Shown here: piece by piece, positions 31,910 through 40,498 of the stretch
How positions within the stretch are numbered: position 1 is the stretch's first letter
Layout: every line of letters begins with the position of its first letter
Assembly (NCBI RefSeq): GCF_000721495.1
Contig: NZ_JOHY01000002.1
Coordinates: forward strand, 186,001-250,000
Length of the DNA: 64,000 bases
Source of the DNA: Streptomyces sp. NRRL F-5123
GTDB taxonomy: Bacteria; Actinomycetota; Actinomycetes; Streptomycetales; Streptomycetaceae
Reading direction: 5' to 3'
Notes under the pieces: model-generated
The model's database searches: none
The model's input: the letters and a program-made list of their open reading frames with translations, nothing else
Told to the model about the DNA's origin: nothing
Translations under genes and position numbers: made by a program

Positions 31910-32650
31910 TCAGAGCTTCCTCTGGAGCCAGTCGCGGTAGTGCGTGGGCGAGAGCCGGGCGTCCGGGCCGCCGATCAGCACGTCGCCGTCGACCGCCGCG
32001 AACATCCCCGCGGTCCCGTCGGTGACGACCTCGCGGCCGTCGCCCTTCAACTCCAGCGTGAGCCGGCCGAGGTCGTCGAGCGTGAAGACGTCCGGGCCCG
32101 CGACGTTTCGGATGCCGCCCAGCGGCGCACCCGTCGCGACCTCGTGGACGGCGGCCGCGACATCCGCGGCGGCCATCGGCTGGACCGGCGTCGCGGGCAG
32201 CCGCACCGTCCGCTCGTCCGAGGTCCACGACAGCACCGCGTCGACGAACTCGAAGAACTGCGTGGCCCGCACGATCGAGTACGGCGTCGGCCCCTGCCGC
32301 AGCAGCTCCTCCTGCAGCACCTTGGCCCGGTAGTAGTCCAGTCCCGGCACCTGGTCGACGCCCACGATCGACAGCACCACCTGGTGCCCCACCCCGGCGC
32401 GCTCGCCCGCCGCGAGCAGGTTGCCCATCGACGTGCGGAAGAAGTCGAGGGACTTGTCGTCGAAGGTCGGCGAGTTCGACAGGTTGACCACGACCCCGGC
32501 ACCCTCCAGGGCCTTGTCGAGGCCCTCACCGGTGATCACGTCGACCCCCGTGGACGGCGACGCGGCCACGGCCTCGTGCCCCGCTGCCGCCAGCTTCGCG
32601 ACCACCTGCGAGCCGATCAGACCCGTACCGCCGATAACGGTGAACTTCAT
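31910..32650 (-). CDS. NmrA-like/atypical SDR NAD(P)-binding protein
   Basis: About 246 residues. MKFTVIGGTGLIGSQVVAKL is the NAD(P)-binding Rossmann start (GxxGxxG); VVVNLSNSPTFDD, VLSIVGVDQVPGLDYYRAKV and YSIVRATQFFEFVDAV follow the atypical SDR/NmrA pattern. The start is the ATG at 32650, directly at the Rossmann strand. It is divergent from an Rrf2 regulator, with two operator-like inverted repeats in the spacer, so it is probably regulated by redox or electrophile stress. Substrate unknown. Confidence 0.88.
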   Translation of the reverse strand: MKFTVIGGTGLIGSQVVAKLAAAGHEAVAASPSTGVDVITGEGLDKALEGAGVVVNLSNSPTFDDKSLDFFRTSMGNLLAAGERAGVGHQVVLSIVGVDQVPGLDYYRAKVLQEELLRQGPTPYSIVRATQFFEFVDAVLSWTSDERTVRLPATPVQPMAAADVAAAVHEVATGAPLGGIRNVAGPDVFTLDDLGRLTLELKGDGREVVTDGTAGMFAAVDGDVLIGGPDARLSPTHYRDWLQRKL

Positions 32651-32684
32651 CACTGCCACCTCTCGCGCGCACTCCACGCGCTAA

Positions 32685-32733
32685 CTCGGACAATCTCTGT
32701 CCGAGATGATAGTCGGATAGTCTTTGTCCGAGT
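32685..32733. promoter_or_regulatory. Two Rrf2-type operators in the SDR/rrf2 spacer
   Basis: Site 1 (32685-32705) is a perfect 8-bp inverted repeat CTCGGACA-N5-TGTCCGAG. Site 2 (32711-32733) is an imperfect copy, AGTCGGATA-N5-TGTCCGAGT. Their centres are 27 bp apart. They lie between the divergent SDR and Rrf2 genes and most likely bind the Rrf2 protein. Confidence 0.8.
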
Positions 32734-32775
32734 CAAGCGAAGCACCGGGCCTTTGCACGGGACGGAGGGACGGGC

Positions 32776-33255
32776 GTGAAGATCTCCGGCGGAGTCGAGT
32801 GGGCGCTGCACTGCTGCGTCGTCCTGACGACCGCGAGCGAGCCGGTGCCGGCGGCGCGGCTGGCCGAGCTGCACGACGTCTCCGCGAGCTACCTGGCCAA
32901 GCAGCTCCAGGCCCTCTCCCGGGCCGGCCTCGTGCAGTCCGTCCAGGGCAAGGCCGGCGGCTACGTGCTGACCCGGCCGCCCGCGCAGATCACCGTGCTG
33001 GACGTCGTCACCGCCGTGGACGGCGCCCAGCCCGCCTTCACCTGCACCGAGATCCGGCAGCGCGGCCCCCTCGCCTCACCCCCCGAGGCCTGCACCCGCC
33101 CCTGCGCCATCACCCGCGCGATGGCGAGCGCGGACGCGGCGTGGCGCGCGACGCTGCGGGGTATATCCGTCGCCGACCTCGCCGCAGAGGTGACCGGCGA
33201 CTACGGCCCGGAGGCGCTCCCCGCGATCGGAGCCTGGCTCAGCGCGGGACCGTGA
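32776..33255 (+). CDS. Rrf2-family transcriptional regulator
   Basis: A 159-residue Rrf2 protein: VEWALHCCVVLTTASEPVPA, LHDVSASYLAKQLQALSRAG (HTH) and VQSVQGKAGGYVLTRPPAQI (wing). Three cysteines in FTC, EAC and RPC (spacing 15 and 3) stand where NsrR/IscR-type members bind Fe-S clusters or sense thiol stress, although the spacing is unusual. GGAGGGACGG precedes the GTG at 32776. It probably represses the divergent SDR and itself through the operators at 32685-32733. Confidence 0.9.
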   Translation: MKISGGVEWALHCCVVLTTASEPVPAARLAELHDVSASYLAKQLQALSRAGLVQSVQGKAGGYVLTRPPAQITVLDVVTAVDGAQPAFTCTEIRQRGPLASPPEACTRPCAITRAMASADAAWRATLRGISVADLAAEVTGDYGPEALPAIGAWLSAGP

Positions 33256-33422
33256 CGGCGCGCCAGGGGGTGCGACGGTGGCCGCGCGCCCGCGTTCCGG
33301 CCGTACGTGACGCCCTCGCCCGCCACCCCAACAGCCGCCTCCGAGCAGGACCTTCGGCAGTTTTCATCACAGGTCCATCACATTTCCTCCACATGATGCG
33401 CCCGATCCGCCACGCTGGCCCG

Positions 33423-34019
33423 ATGCGCACCCGTATCGCCGCCGCGGCCGTGACCGCCGCCGCCCTCACCACCCTCACGGCCTGCTCGTCCGGCAGCGGC
33501 AGCACCGTCAAGTCCGCCCCCGACAAGCCCGCCGCGACGACGGCCGCCGCCCGGCCCACCACTGCGGCCCCCACGACCACGACGGCTGCCCCCGCACCCA
33601 CGGCGGCGGCCGTCGGCGACACCATCACCGTGAGCGGCGACGAGGGCGTGAAGCTCGCCATCACCCTCAAGAAGTGGAACAACACCGCCCGCAGCACGGA
33701 CCAGTACTTCACCCCCGAGCCCGGGAAGACGTGGGTCGCCGGCCAGTTCGAGATCAGGAATGTCGGCACCGCCGTCTACGACGACAGCCCCGGCAACTGC
33801 GTCCAGGCCGCCGACGCCCAGGGCCAGCGCTTCGACGAGGCCCTCCTCGACGCGATCACCGCCGGCCCCCTGATGCCCTCCGAGCTCAAACTCCCCCCGG
33901 GCGACGTCGCCCTGGGCTGGCTCGTCTTCCAGGTCCCCAAGCCCGCGGCTGTCACCCGCGTCCAGTACACCCCCAACTCCGGCTTCGCCGAAGAAACGGC
34001 CCAGTGGACGACGAAGTAG
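33423..34019 (+). CDS. Lipoprotein with DUF4352-like domain
   Basis: A 198-residue lipoprotein. The signal peptide MRTRIAAAAVTAAALTTLTA ends at a lipobox (LTAC), followed by a Thr/Ala/Pro linker and a beta-sandwich domain (VKLAITLKKWNNTARSTDQY, VAGQFEIRNVGTAVYDDSPG, GDVALGWLVFQVP) of the DUF4352 immunoprotective-fold type. The ATG at 33423 is chosen because it starts the signal peptide directly; the open frame extends far upstream without meaning. It is anchored on the outer face of the membrane. Function unknown. Confidence 0.85.
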   Translation: MRTRIAAAAVTAAALTTLTACSSGSGSTVKSAPDKPAATTAAARPTTAAPTTTTAAPAPTAAAVGDTITVSGDEGVKLAITLKKWNNTARSTDQYFTPEPGKTWVAGQFEIRNVGTAVYDDSPGNCVQAADAQGQRFDEALLDAITAGPLMPSELKLPPGDVALGWLVFQVPKPAAVTRVQYTPNSGFAEETAQWTTK

Positions 34020-34191
34020 CCCACCCGCCCCCACCCGCCCCCACCCGCGAGGCCGCCGCCTCCCCCGCCCGATCACCGGAAGACGGCCTGGCTGACGCCG
34101 GCAACCGACGACGCGGACCTTGCGGGGATGTGCGAGGCAGGACCGTCCCCGCGGGCGGGGCGGCGGGATCAGGACGGCGAAACACGCGAGA

Positions 34192-34217
34192 GCGGGTCTC
34201 GGACTTCCGAGACCCGC
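34192..34217. terminator. Terminator between the lipoprotein gene and tRNA-Ser(TGA)
   Basis: A perfect 11-bp stem (GCGGGTCTCGG with CCGAGACCCGC) and 4-base loop lies 26 bp downstream of the tRNA 3' end on the minus strand. It is also downstream of the lipoprotein gene on the plus strand. Confidence 0.78.
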
Positions 34218-34243
34218 CCTCACCTGCGCTTTCACCGCCAGTG

Positions 34244-34330
34244 CGGAGGCTGTGGGATTTGAACCCACGGTGACATCGCTGCCACGACGGTTTTCAAGAC
34301 CGTTCCCTTCGGCCGCTCGGGCAAGCCTCC
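34244..34330 (-). tRNA. tRNA-Ser (anticodon TGA)
   Basis: An 87-nt type II tRNA on the minus strand: acceptor GGAGGCT/AGCCTCC, anticodon stem-loop CGGTCTTGAAAACCG (anticodon TGA, reads UCA), long variable arm and T arm GGTTCAAATCC. The CCA end is not encoded. Confidence 0.94.
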
Positions 34331-34335
34331 CCGCG

Positions 34336-34365
34336 GCGCCCTGGCCCCCGTGGGGGGGTGGGCGC
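34336..34365 (-). terminator. Terminator after the HtrA-like gene
   Basis: GCGCCC/GGGCGC outer arms with a C5/G5 inner stem form a hairpin 13 bp beyond the stop at 34379, just before the tRNA 5' end. Confidence 0.6.
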
Positions 34366-34378
34366 TGCGGGGGTCAGC

Positions 34379-36121
34379 CTACTGCGGGGAGTCGCCGACG
34401 CGGGAGCCGAGGGTGACGGTGGTGGTGTGGGTGGACCCGTCACGGGTGTAGGTGACGGAGACCTTCTCGTTGGGCTGGTGCTGCCAGATCTCGCCGATCA
34501 GGGTCTCGTCGCTGTCGACGATCGTGTGGTCGAACTCGGTGATGACGTCGCCGGGCTTGAGGCCCGCCTTGTCGCCGGGGCCGCCCGCGGTGACGCCGTC
34601 GGAGCCGTCGGCGATCTTCGCGCCGTCGCCCTGGTACTGGCTGTCGACCTGGACCTCCATGACCGGGTAGACGGGCTTGCCGGTCTTGATGAGCTCGTCG
34701 GCGACGCGCTTGGCCTGGTTGATCGGGATGGCGAAGCCGAGGCCGACGCTGCCGCCCTGGCTGCCGGGCTGGGTGTTGCCGCCGGGCTGGATCGCGGAGT
34801 TGATGCCGATGACGGCCCCGTTGGCGTTGAGGAGGGGGCCGCCGGAGTTGCCGGGGTTGATGGACGCGTCCGTCTGGATCGCGCTCATGTAGGACGCCTG
34901 CGAGCCCTGGCCGTCGCTGGACGCGACCGGGCGGTGGACGGCGCTGACGATGCCGGTGGTCACCGTGCCGGACAGGCCGAAGGGGGCGCCGATCGCGATG
35001 GTGGCGTCGCCCACTGCCGCGTTGTCGGAATTGCCGAGCGGCAGCGGCGAGAGCTTGACGCCCGAGGCGTTCTTGAGCTTGATGACGGCCACGTCGTAGC
35101 CCTGGGCGCGGCCGATGACCTCCGCGTCGTACGTCTTGCCGTTGGAGAAGGTGACCGTCAGCTTGCCGCCGTCGGCGGCGGGGGCGACGACGTGGTTGTT
35201 GGTGAGGATGTGGCCCTGGGTGTCGTAGACGAAGCCGGTGCCCGTGCCGCTCTCCTGGCTGCCGCTCGCCTTGATCGTCACGACGCGGGGGAGCGCGGTG
35301 TTGGCGATGCCGGCGACGGAGGTGGGGGCGCGGTTGAGGGCCTTCTGGCTGCCGCCGTCGGCGACGGTCGTGGACGTCGACGTGTCGTTCTTGTCGTTGT
35401 GCTCCGCGGCCCAGTAGCCGATGCCGCCGCCGACCCCGCCGGCGACCAGGGCCGCCACCAGGACCGCGGCGACCAGGCCGCCGACGCCGCGGCGCTTGCG
35501 TCCGCCGTCCGGGGGTACGGGCGCGGGCTGGCCCCACACCGGGCCCTCGGGGCCGCCGGGGGCCCCGTAGCCGGGCTGGGTCTGCGGGGGCTGGCCCCCG
35601 GTGGCGTACGAGGGCGTGACCGGCACGGCGTACGGGTCCTGCGGCGGCTGCGGGCCGTGCTGCGGCTGCGCGGGCTGCGGGGCCTGGTGCGGCGGCTCCG
35701 CGCCGAACGCGGCGTGCTGCCCGTAGCCCTGCGGCTGGGCCGGCACCACGGGCGGCTGGGCGTCGGCGACGGGCGGCCGGGGCTGCGCCGGTACGGGCGC
35801 GGCCCCGGGGGCGTCGTACGCGGACGGCTTGGCGTCGTACGCGGGGGCGGCGGGCGCCGCGGGCTCGTACGCCGGGGCGGCCTGCGGCTGCTGGTGGGCG
35901 AGCGCGGCAGGCGGCGGGCCGTACGGCGACGGCGGTCCCACCGGCGGAGGCGCCTGCGTCGGCAGGACCTCGGTGCGCGCGGCGTCGTCCGTGGGCGCCG
36001 GCGGGGTCGCCGGAGGAGCGGGAGCCTGTGCCGCCGAGGCACCGTCGTACGCCGCACCGCCGGGTGCGGCCGCCGCCGACTCCGCAGCCGGGACGGAACC
36101 GGCTTCGTTTTCGGTGCTCAC
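34379..36121 (-). CDS. HtrA/DegP-like membrane-anchored serine protease with PDZ domain
   Basis: A 580-residue trypsin-like protease. A Pro/Ala-rich cytoplasmic region (about 1-220) is followed by one membrane helix (GGLVAAVLVAALVAGGVGGG), then the protease domain with the triad His (LTNNHVV), Asp (GYDVAVIKL) and Ser (INPGNSGGPLL), and a C-terminal PDZ domain (GGPGDKAGLKPGDVITEFD). It acts outside the membrane in protein quality control. The start is the GTG at 36121 with GAGGAG upstream; the frame extends a further 23 codons without a ribosome site. Confidence 0.93.
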   Translation of the reverse strand: MSTENEAGSVPAAESAAAAPGGAAYDGASAAQAPAPPATPPAPTDDAARTEVLPTQAPPPVGPPSPYGPPPAALAHQQPQAAPAYEPAAPAAPAYDAKPSAYDAPGAAPVPAQPRPPVADAQPPVVPAQPQGYGQHAAFGAEPPHQAPQPAQPQHGPQPPQDPYAVPVTPSYATGGQPPQTQPGYGAPGGPEGPVWGQPAPVPPDGGRKRRGVGGLVAAVLVAALVAGGVGGGIGYWAAEHNDKNDTSTSTTVADGGSQKALNRAPTSVAGIANTALPRVVTIKASGSQESGTGTGFVYDTQGHILTNNHVVAPAADGGKLTVTFSNGKTYDAEVIGRAQGYDVAVIKLKNASGVKLSPLPLGNSDNAAVGDATIAIGAPFGLSGTVTTGIVSAVHRPVASSDGQGSQASYMSAIQTDASINPGNSGGPLLNANGAVIGINSAIQPGGNTQPGSQGGSVGLGFAIPINQAKRVADELIKTGKPVYPVMEVQVDSQYQGDGAKIADGSDGVTAGGPGDKAGLKPGDVITEFDHTIVDSDETLIGEIWQHQPNEKVSVTYTRDGSTHTTTVTLGSRVGDSPQ

Positions 36122-36276
36122 AGCGTTTCTCCTCGGTTCAGGACAGAGTGGTGGGCCGAACACAGCATTTCCCACGGCGTGTCGGACCACCGTAAGCGGG
36201 AGCTGTGCATGTCAGGGACGCGTGCGCCGGGAGCCGGTTCGCGTGGCGGCCGCCGAGGCGGTGGCACCATGAACCG

Positions 36277-37191
36277 GTGACACATGTGCGCGCGGTCCCG
36301 GAGGCGTACCCGCAGGGGCGACCTGTCCAGGTCGTCGCCCATCGGGGTGCTTCCGAAGATGTACCAGAACATACGCTCGCCGCGTACCGGAAAGCCATCG
36401 AGGACGGCGCCGACGCCCTGGAGTGCGACATCCGGCTGACGGCGGACGGCGAGCTGGTGTGCGTGCACGACTGGCGCGTCAACCGTACGTCCAACGGCCG
36501 CGGGGCGGTCTCCTCGCTGGAGCTGGCCGACCTCGCCGCGCTGGACTTCGGCTCCTGGAAGGGGCGGCAGGCCGATCCGGAGGCGCCGGAGCGGGATCCC
36601 GCCGATCCCGCCGGGCCCGCGGCTCCGGGCAACCCGGAGGAGCGCAGCCGCGTGCTGACCCTGCGGCGGCTGCTGGAACTCGTCGCGGACACCGACCGCC
36701 GGGTGGAGCTGGCCATCGAGACCAAGCACCCGACGCGCTGGGCCGGACAGGTGGAGGAGCGGCTGATCGAGATGCTGCGCGCCTTCGGCCTTGACCGGCC
36801 CTCACCGGCCGGGGCGCCCTCCCAGGTGCGGGTGATGAGCTTCTCGTCCCGCTCGCTGCGCCGGGTGCGGCTCGCGGCACCCGCACTGCCGACCGTCTAC
36901 CTCATGCAGTACGTGTCGCCGCGGCACCGCGACGGGCGGATTCCCGCGGGGGTGCGCATCGCCGGCCCGAGCATGCGCATCGTGCGGGCGAACCCGGGGT
37001 ACGTGGCGCGGTTGCACAGCGCCGGGAACCGCGTCCACGTCTGGACGGTCGACGAGCCCGCCGACGTGGAGCTCTGCGCCCGGCTCGGCGTCGATGCCGT
37101 CATCACCAACCGGCCGCGGCAGGTACGCGCCCAGCTCGCGGCGATCGACGGGGCCGGTGGCGCGGGCGGCGACGACGGGCTCCGGCGCTGA
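36277..37191 (+). CDS. Glycerophosphodiester phosphodiesterase
   Basis: A 304-residue GDPD enzyme. VVAHRGASEDVPEHTLAAYR holds the first catalytic His and Arg, DGADALECDIRLTADGELVC the metal-binding Glu and Asp, and VHDWRVNRTSNG the second His; VELAIETKHPTRW and VHVWTVDEPADVELCARLGV complete the barrel. It hydrolyses glycerophosphodiesters to glycerol-3-phosphate and alcohol. It lacks a signal peptide, so it is probably cytoplasmic. The start is the GTG at 36277. Confidence 0.93.
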   Translation: MTHVRAVPEAYPQGRPVQVVAHRGASEDVPEHTLAAYRKAIEDGADALECDIRLTADGELVCVHDWRVNRTSNGRGAVSSLELADLAALDFGSWKGRQADPEAPERDPADPAGPAAPGNPEERSRVLTLRRLLELVADTDRRVELAIETKHPTRWAGQVEERLIEMLRAFGLDRPSPAGAPSQVRVMSFSSRSLRRVRLAAPALPTVYLMQYVSPRHRDGRIPAGVRIAGPSMRIVRANPGYVARLHSAGNRVHVWTVDEPADVELCARLGVDAVITNRPRQVRAQLAAIDGAGGAGGDDGLRR

Positions 37192-37630
37192 ACCGGCGCC
37201 CACCGGAACGGAAGGAGCGCACGGCCGCGCCGGGGACCGGCACCGGAGCCGCGCCGGGCCGGGTGGCGGACCCGCGACCGGACCGGGCGCGGAACGCCGT
37301 GGCGGGGGTCGGGTGGCGGGATATCCACCCTGCATATTGCGGCGGCACGGCAATACGCCGCGGGGTCACGGCCGGGCGGGCGCCGGACACCCGGGGCGCG
37401 GCAATATGCGGAGCAGTGGCGGGACATCGCGTGAGCTGGGGGGCGTACGCGGGCGGGCGCCAGATCGGGCGCGGGTGTGCGGCGCGGGCGGACGCAGGGT
37501 TTTCCCTACATGTGGCGCAGAGGCTTTTGCCGGGACGTAAGGAGTGCGTCAATAGATCGCGGTTGGCCTGTTTCCGGTCCAGCCCCAGAGGGCATCCATC
37601 CCGTGGCGTGGGGTGAAGGAGGTCACGGGG
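37192..37630. other. Intergenic stretch with GCATATTGC repeats
   Basis: No gene is seen in these 439 bases. GCATATTGC at 37332-37340 and its inverse GCAATATGC at 37401-37409 are two members of a motif repeated elsewhere in the window (40.35, 51.5 and 54.3 kb). The region presumably holds the promoter of the ATP-binding protein gene. Confidence 0.5.
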
Positions 37631-38248
37631 GTGTCGTTGATGGTCGCACAGGAGGTGCCGACGTCCACGACCATGGCCCTGCCCCATGGTCCCGGTGGCG
37701 TCGCGGAGGCCCGCAGGCGCATGCGCCGGGATCTGCACGCGCAGAGCGTGCCGGAGCCGGTCGTGGACGACGCGGTGCTCATCCTTTCCGAGCTGCTGAG
37801 CAATTCGTGCCGCCACGCCCGTCCGCTGGGCGATCCGGCGGAGAGCGCGATGCCCGCGATCCCCGGCAAGGGCCTGTGCTCGGCCGCCGGTCAGGCCGGT
37901 CCTGAGGAAGTGGACGGCGGCATACGGGCCGGGTGGGCGGTCGGGGACGACGGGCTGCTCAAGATCGAGGTCACGGACGGCGGCGGGCCCACCAGGCCGC
38001 GCCCCTCCAGCCCCTCTTTGACGGCGCACGGCGGCCGCGGCCTGGGCATCGTCGGCAGCCTCTCGCTCCGCTGGGGCGTGGGCGACTACGCGCCCGGCGA
38101 GGTCACCGTCTGGGCTCTCCTGCCCGTCCGGGGCCGCCACGCCCGCCGCGACGACCTTGCCCCGGGCGGTACGGGCATCGGCCTGCCCCGCGGAGTCCCC
38201 CTCGGCCTCCCGCTGGACCTGGCGGAGTCCCTGGACGACCGGAGCTGA
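37631..38248 (+). CDS. HATPase_c anti-sigma-factor-like ATP-binding protein
   Basis: About 205 residues with a GHKL ATP-binding fold: VVDDAVLILSELLSNSCRHA (N box), LLKIEVTDGGGPT (G1) and GGRGLGIVGSLSLRWGVGDY (G2). A loop of about 35 residues between N box and G1 is longer than usual. I chose the GTG at 37631 since AAGGAGG lies 8 bp upstream; an ATG at 37613 overlaps that ribosome site. No partner sigma or anti-anti-sigma gene is adjacent. Function as a regulator of a sigma factor is inferred from family. Confidence 0.85.
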   Translation: MSLMVAQEVPTSTTMALPHGPGGVAEARRRMRRDLHAQSVPEPVVDDAVLILSELLSNSCRHARPLGDPAESAMPAIPGKGLCSAAGQAGPEEVDGGIRAGWAVGDDGLLKIEVTDGGGPTRPRPSSPSLTAHGGRGLGIVGSLSLRWGVGDYAPGEVTVWALLPVRGRHARRDDLAPGGTGIGLPRGVPLGLPLDLAESLDDRS

Positions 38249-38355
38249 GCGCGCCCGACGCGGTCCCTGCCGCACCGCCCGTCGTGGTCGGGCGAGGGGC
38301 CGCCGGGCGCTAGGCTCGCGGCCGGGAACAACGCCGCACCGGGAGAGACCGAGCC

Positions 38356-39339
38356 ATGGCCAAGAAGCGCGCGACCGCCACCAGGAGCAAGGGGGCCGCA
38401 CCGGCGGCCGGGACGTCGAAGGGCGCGGCAGTGCCGGTGGTCGGCGCGCGCGAGCCCTGCCCGTGCGGCTCGGGCCGCCGCTACAAGGCCTGCCACGGCC
38501 GGGAGGCGGCGCACGCGGTGACCGAGCTGGTCAAGCGCCCCTTCGAGGGCCTGCCCGGCGAATGCGACTGGGTGGCGCTGCGCGAGCTCGTGCCCGCGGC
38601 GACCGCCCCGCTCACCCTCAAGGCACCGCTGCCCGACGGCGTGCCCTCCGTCACGCTCGGCACCGTACTGCCGATGGCCTGGCCCGGGCTGCGCCGCGAC
38701 ACCGGCGCCGTGCTGCTCGGCCTGCAGAGCGAAACGGCCTCCGGCGACATCAGCCGCGACCTCGCCGACACCCTCACCCGCGCGCTCACCGCCGAACCCG
38801 GCAATCCGGTGGAGGGCCGCAGGACCGCCCCCGACGGGCCGCGGCTGCAGGACCTGCTGGACCTGGACGCGCCCTTCGTGCCCGAGGTGCACTCGGGCTT
38901 CGAGTTCTGGCTGGAGGACGCGGAGACGGCGACCGGCGAGGTGGCCGCGTCGCTGGAGCGCGCGAACGAGGCCGTGATCCCGACCGTGCGGCTGAACGGC
39001 GTCGACGCGGCGTACTGGTGCGAGACACCGGAGAAGAACCACCTGCGGTGGGTCATGCCGCACCCGGAGGAGACGCTCCTCGACGCGATGGCCCGGCTGC
39101 ACGTCGCGGGCGCGTCCTCGCTCGGCGAGGGCACCCGGCTCGTCGGCTCCTTCCGCGCGCACGGGCTGACCGTGCCGGTGTGGGACCTGCCGCTGGGCAT
39201 GGGCGCGGAGGAGGTCGAGAAGCCCGCGGCCGCCTTCGGCGAGCGCCTGCTGGAGACCCTGGCCCGCACCGAGCCGCTGACCGCCGAGGAGCGGCGGGCC
39301 CGCAGCGGCTTCATGAACCGCCAGATCACACTGAGCTGA
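38356..39339 (+). CDS. DUF5926 family protein with SEC-C motif
   Basis: A 327-residue actinobacterial protein. The Lys/Ala-rich N-terminus leads into a SEC-C zinc motif, REPCPCGSGRRYKACHG (about 33-49: Cys, Cys, Cys, His). The long conserved region contains GECDWVALRELVPAATAPLT, VPEVHSGFEFWLEDAETATG and LRWVMPHPEETLLDAMARLH. SEC-C motifs bind zinc and often nucleic acid or the SecB-like partner; the family's function is unknown. GGGAGA precedes the ATG. Confidence 0.9.
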   Translation: MAKKRATATRSKGAAPAAGTSKGAAVPVVGAREPCPCGSGRRYKACHGREAAHAVTELVKRPFEGLPGECDWVALRELVPAATAPLTLKAPLPDGVPSVTLGTVLPMAWPGLRRDTGAVLLGLQSETASGDISRDLADTLTRALTAEPGNPVEGRRTAPDGPRLQDLLDLDAPFVPEVHSGFEFWLEDAETATGEVAASLERANEAVIPTVRLNGVDAAYWCETPEKNHLRWVMPHPEETLLDAMARLHVAGASSLGEGTRLVGSFRAHGLTVPVWDLPLGMGAEEVEKPAAAFGERLLETLARTEPLTAEERRARSGFMNRQITLS

Positions 39340-39363
39340 CCGGGCCGGGGCCGGTGCCATGGC

Positions 39364-39390
39364 CGGGGGTCGGCCGGACACCGGCCCCCG
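39364..39390 (+). terminator. Terminator after the DUF5926 gene
   Basis: A 10-bp stem (CGGGGGTCGG with CCGGCCCCCG, one T-G wobble) and a 7-base loop lies 24 bp after the stop. Confidence 0.7.
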
Positions 39391-39625
39391 CGTGGACGCC
39401 CGCGCCGGCCCCGACACCGTGTGCGCGCCCGCATGGCATCCCGGCGCGTGGCCGCCGGGCCGTCGCACTGCCGGATCGCAGTGCCGCCGGACGGGGCGCA
39501 CCGCATCCGACTGAGCGGTTGGTCAGTGATTCCGGTCACAGCCTCCGGAGAATCCCCAGGATTCGGCGGTGCCTCCGCTTGTGAGGAATTTGCGATCGGA
39601 CGAAGTCTTGTTACCGTTTAGTCAG

Positions 39626-39667
39626 CCCGGTCGCTGATGCATCCCCCGTCGTCAGCGACCGGGTTTT
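39626..39667 (+). terminator. Strong T-tailed terminator without an upstream gene
   Basis: A perfect 12-bp stem (CCCGGTCGCTGA with TCAGCGACCGGG), a 14-base loop and a TTTT tail. The nearest plus-strand gene ends at 39339 and already has its own terminator, so this one may end a short non-coding transcript beginning in 39400-39620. Nothing else is seen between 39391 and 39625. It could also serve no current gene. Confidence 0.7.
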
Positions 39668-39816
39668 CCATGTCCTGGCCCAGGTCAGCAGCTCGCAGGC
39701 GATGCCTCGGACGGCGCCTCGAACGGTCCCCGAGCGGTCTCGGGCGATGCCTTCCGCACGCCGCGGATCCTCCGGATCCCTGGGCGGCCCCGTGCGCTCC
39801 GGGGCGGTGCCGCGCG

Positions 39817-40050
39817 TCAGCCGCCACTCGCCGAGCCACTCATCGAGCCGCCCGCCGCACCGCCCGTCCGGCTCCCGCCCGGCGCGTCGCGGGGGGTGCT
39901 GTGGCCGGCCTGGCGGCGCGGGGCGGTGTCGTGGTGGTCGGCGGTCACCGCGGCCAGCGCCAGGACGACGGCCAGTGCGGCGACGCTCGCGGCCGCGATC
40001 AGCCGCAGCCGGCCGCCGGGGTCCTGTGCCGCCTGGCGGTGCGCTGCCAT
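39817..40050 (-). CDS. Small single-pass membrane protein
   Basis: A 77-residue protein with one transmembrane helix (LIAAASVAALAVVLALAAVT, about 17-36) after a short basic N-terminus and before a Ser/Gly/His-rich tail (HHDTAPRRQAGHSTPRDAPG) that would lie outside the cell. AGGAGGAAG lies before the ATG at 40050. No family recognised. Confidence 0.68.
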   Translation of the reverse strand: MAAHRQAAQDPGGRLRLIAAASVAALAVVLALAAVTADHHDTAPRRQAGHSTPRDAPGGSRTGGAAGGSMSGSASGG

Positions 40051-40345
40051 CCGCCGCTTCCCTCCTCCTCGTGCCCGGTCGCCGTCCTCTGCGAACGACG
40101 CAATGTGCCACGAAAGAGAACATAGCGGTCAGGCGCGGACCCTCCCGCCCATCCGGCGCCGCGGGCAGGTCACCCGCGGCCGGCCGCTGCCCGAACGAGT
40201 GACGGTGGGAGGCGCGTTCATCCGTACGGGTGATTTCGGCGGTCTCCGCACGTCTCGGCCTTACAGCTGTCGAGCGCACACCGTCGCCGTGGACCGGACC
40301 GTACGCCGCCCCGCGTGCGGAGCACCTGAGGATGCCGTGCCACCC

Positions 40346-40404
40346 GGCATATTGCCGCGCCGTCACCGCCCGGCGCGCGGAGCCGTACGCCGCGGCAATA
40401 TGCC
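40346..40404. repeat. Long inverted repeat with AT-rich cores
   Basis: GGCATATTGCCGCG (40346-40359) and CGCGGCAATATGCC (40391-40404) are perfect 14-bp inverted arms around a 31-base loop. Each arm is itself a small inverted repeat (GGCA/TGCC). It lies in the 448-bp gene-free spacer between the small membrane protein gene and the prim-pol-like gene. Confidence 0.7.
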
Positions 40405-40498
40405 GAGGCATACGGCTCGAACGGCTCCGTCCGGCGCCGCCCCGCGGACACCGGTGGGCTGGGTCCCTTTCAGCCCCGCCTCGCAGAATGCCGAGGCG

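Noticed and set aside
34358..36280. A 640-codon plus-strand frame opposite the HtrA-like gene
   Set aside because: The minus strand has the complete protease with catalytic triad and PDZ domain; the plus frame is a Gly/Arg/Val-rich shadow.
39611..40411. A 266-codon minus-strand frame
   Set aside because: It overlaps the better supported 77-aa membrane protein (own ribosome site, membrane helix) in another frame, runs over the long inverted repeat and is Arg/Gly-rich.
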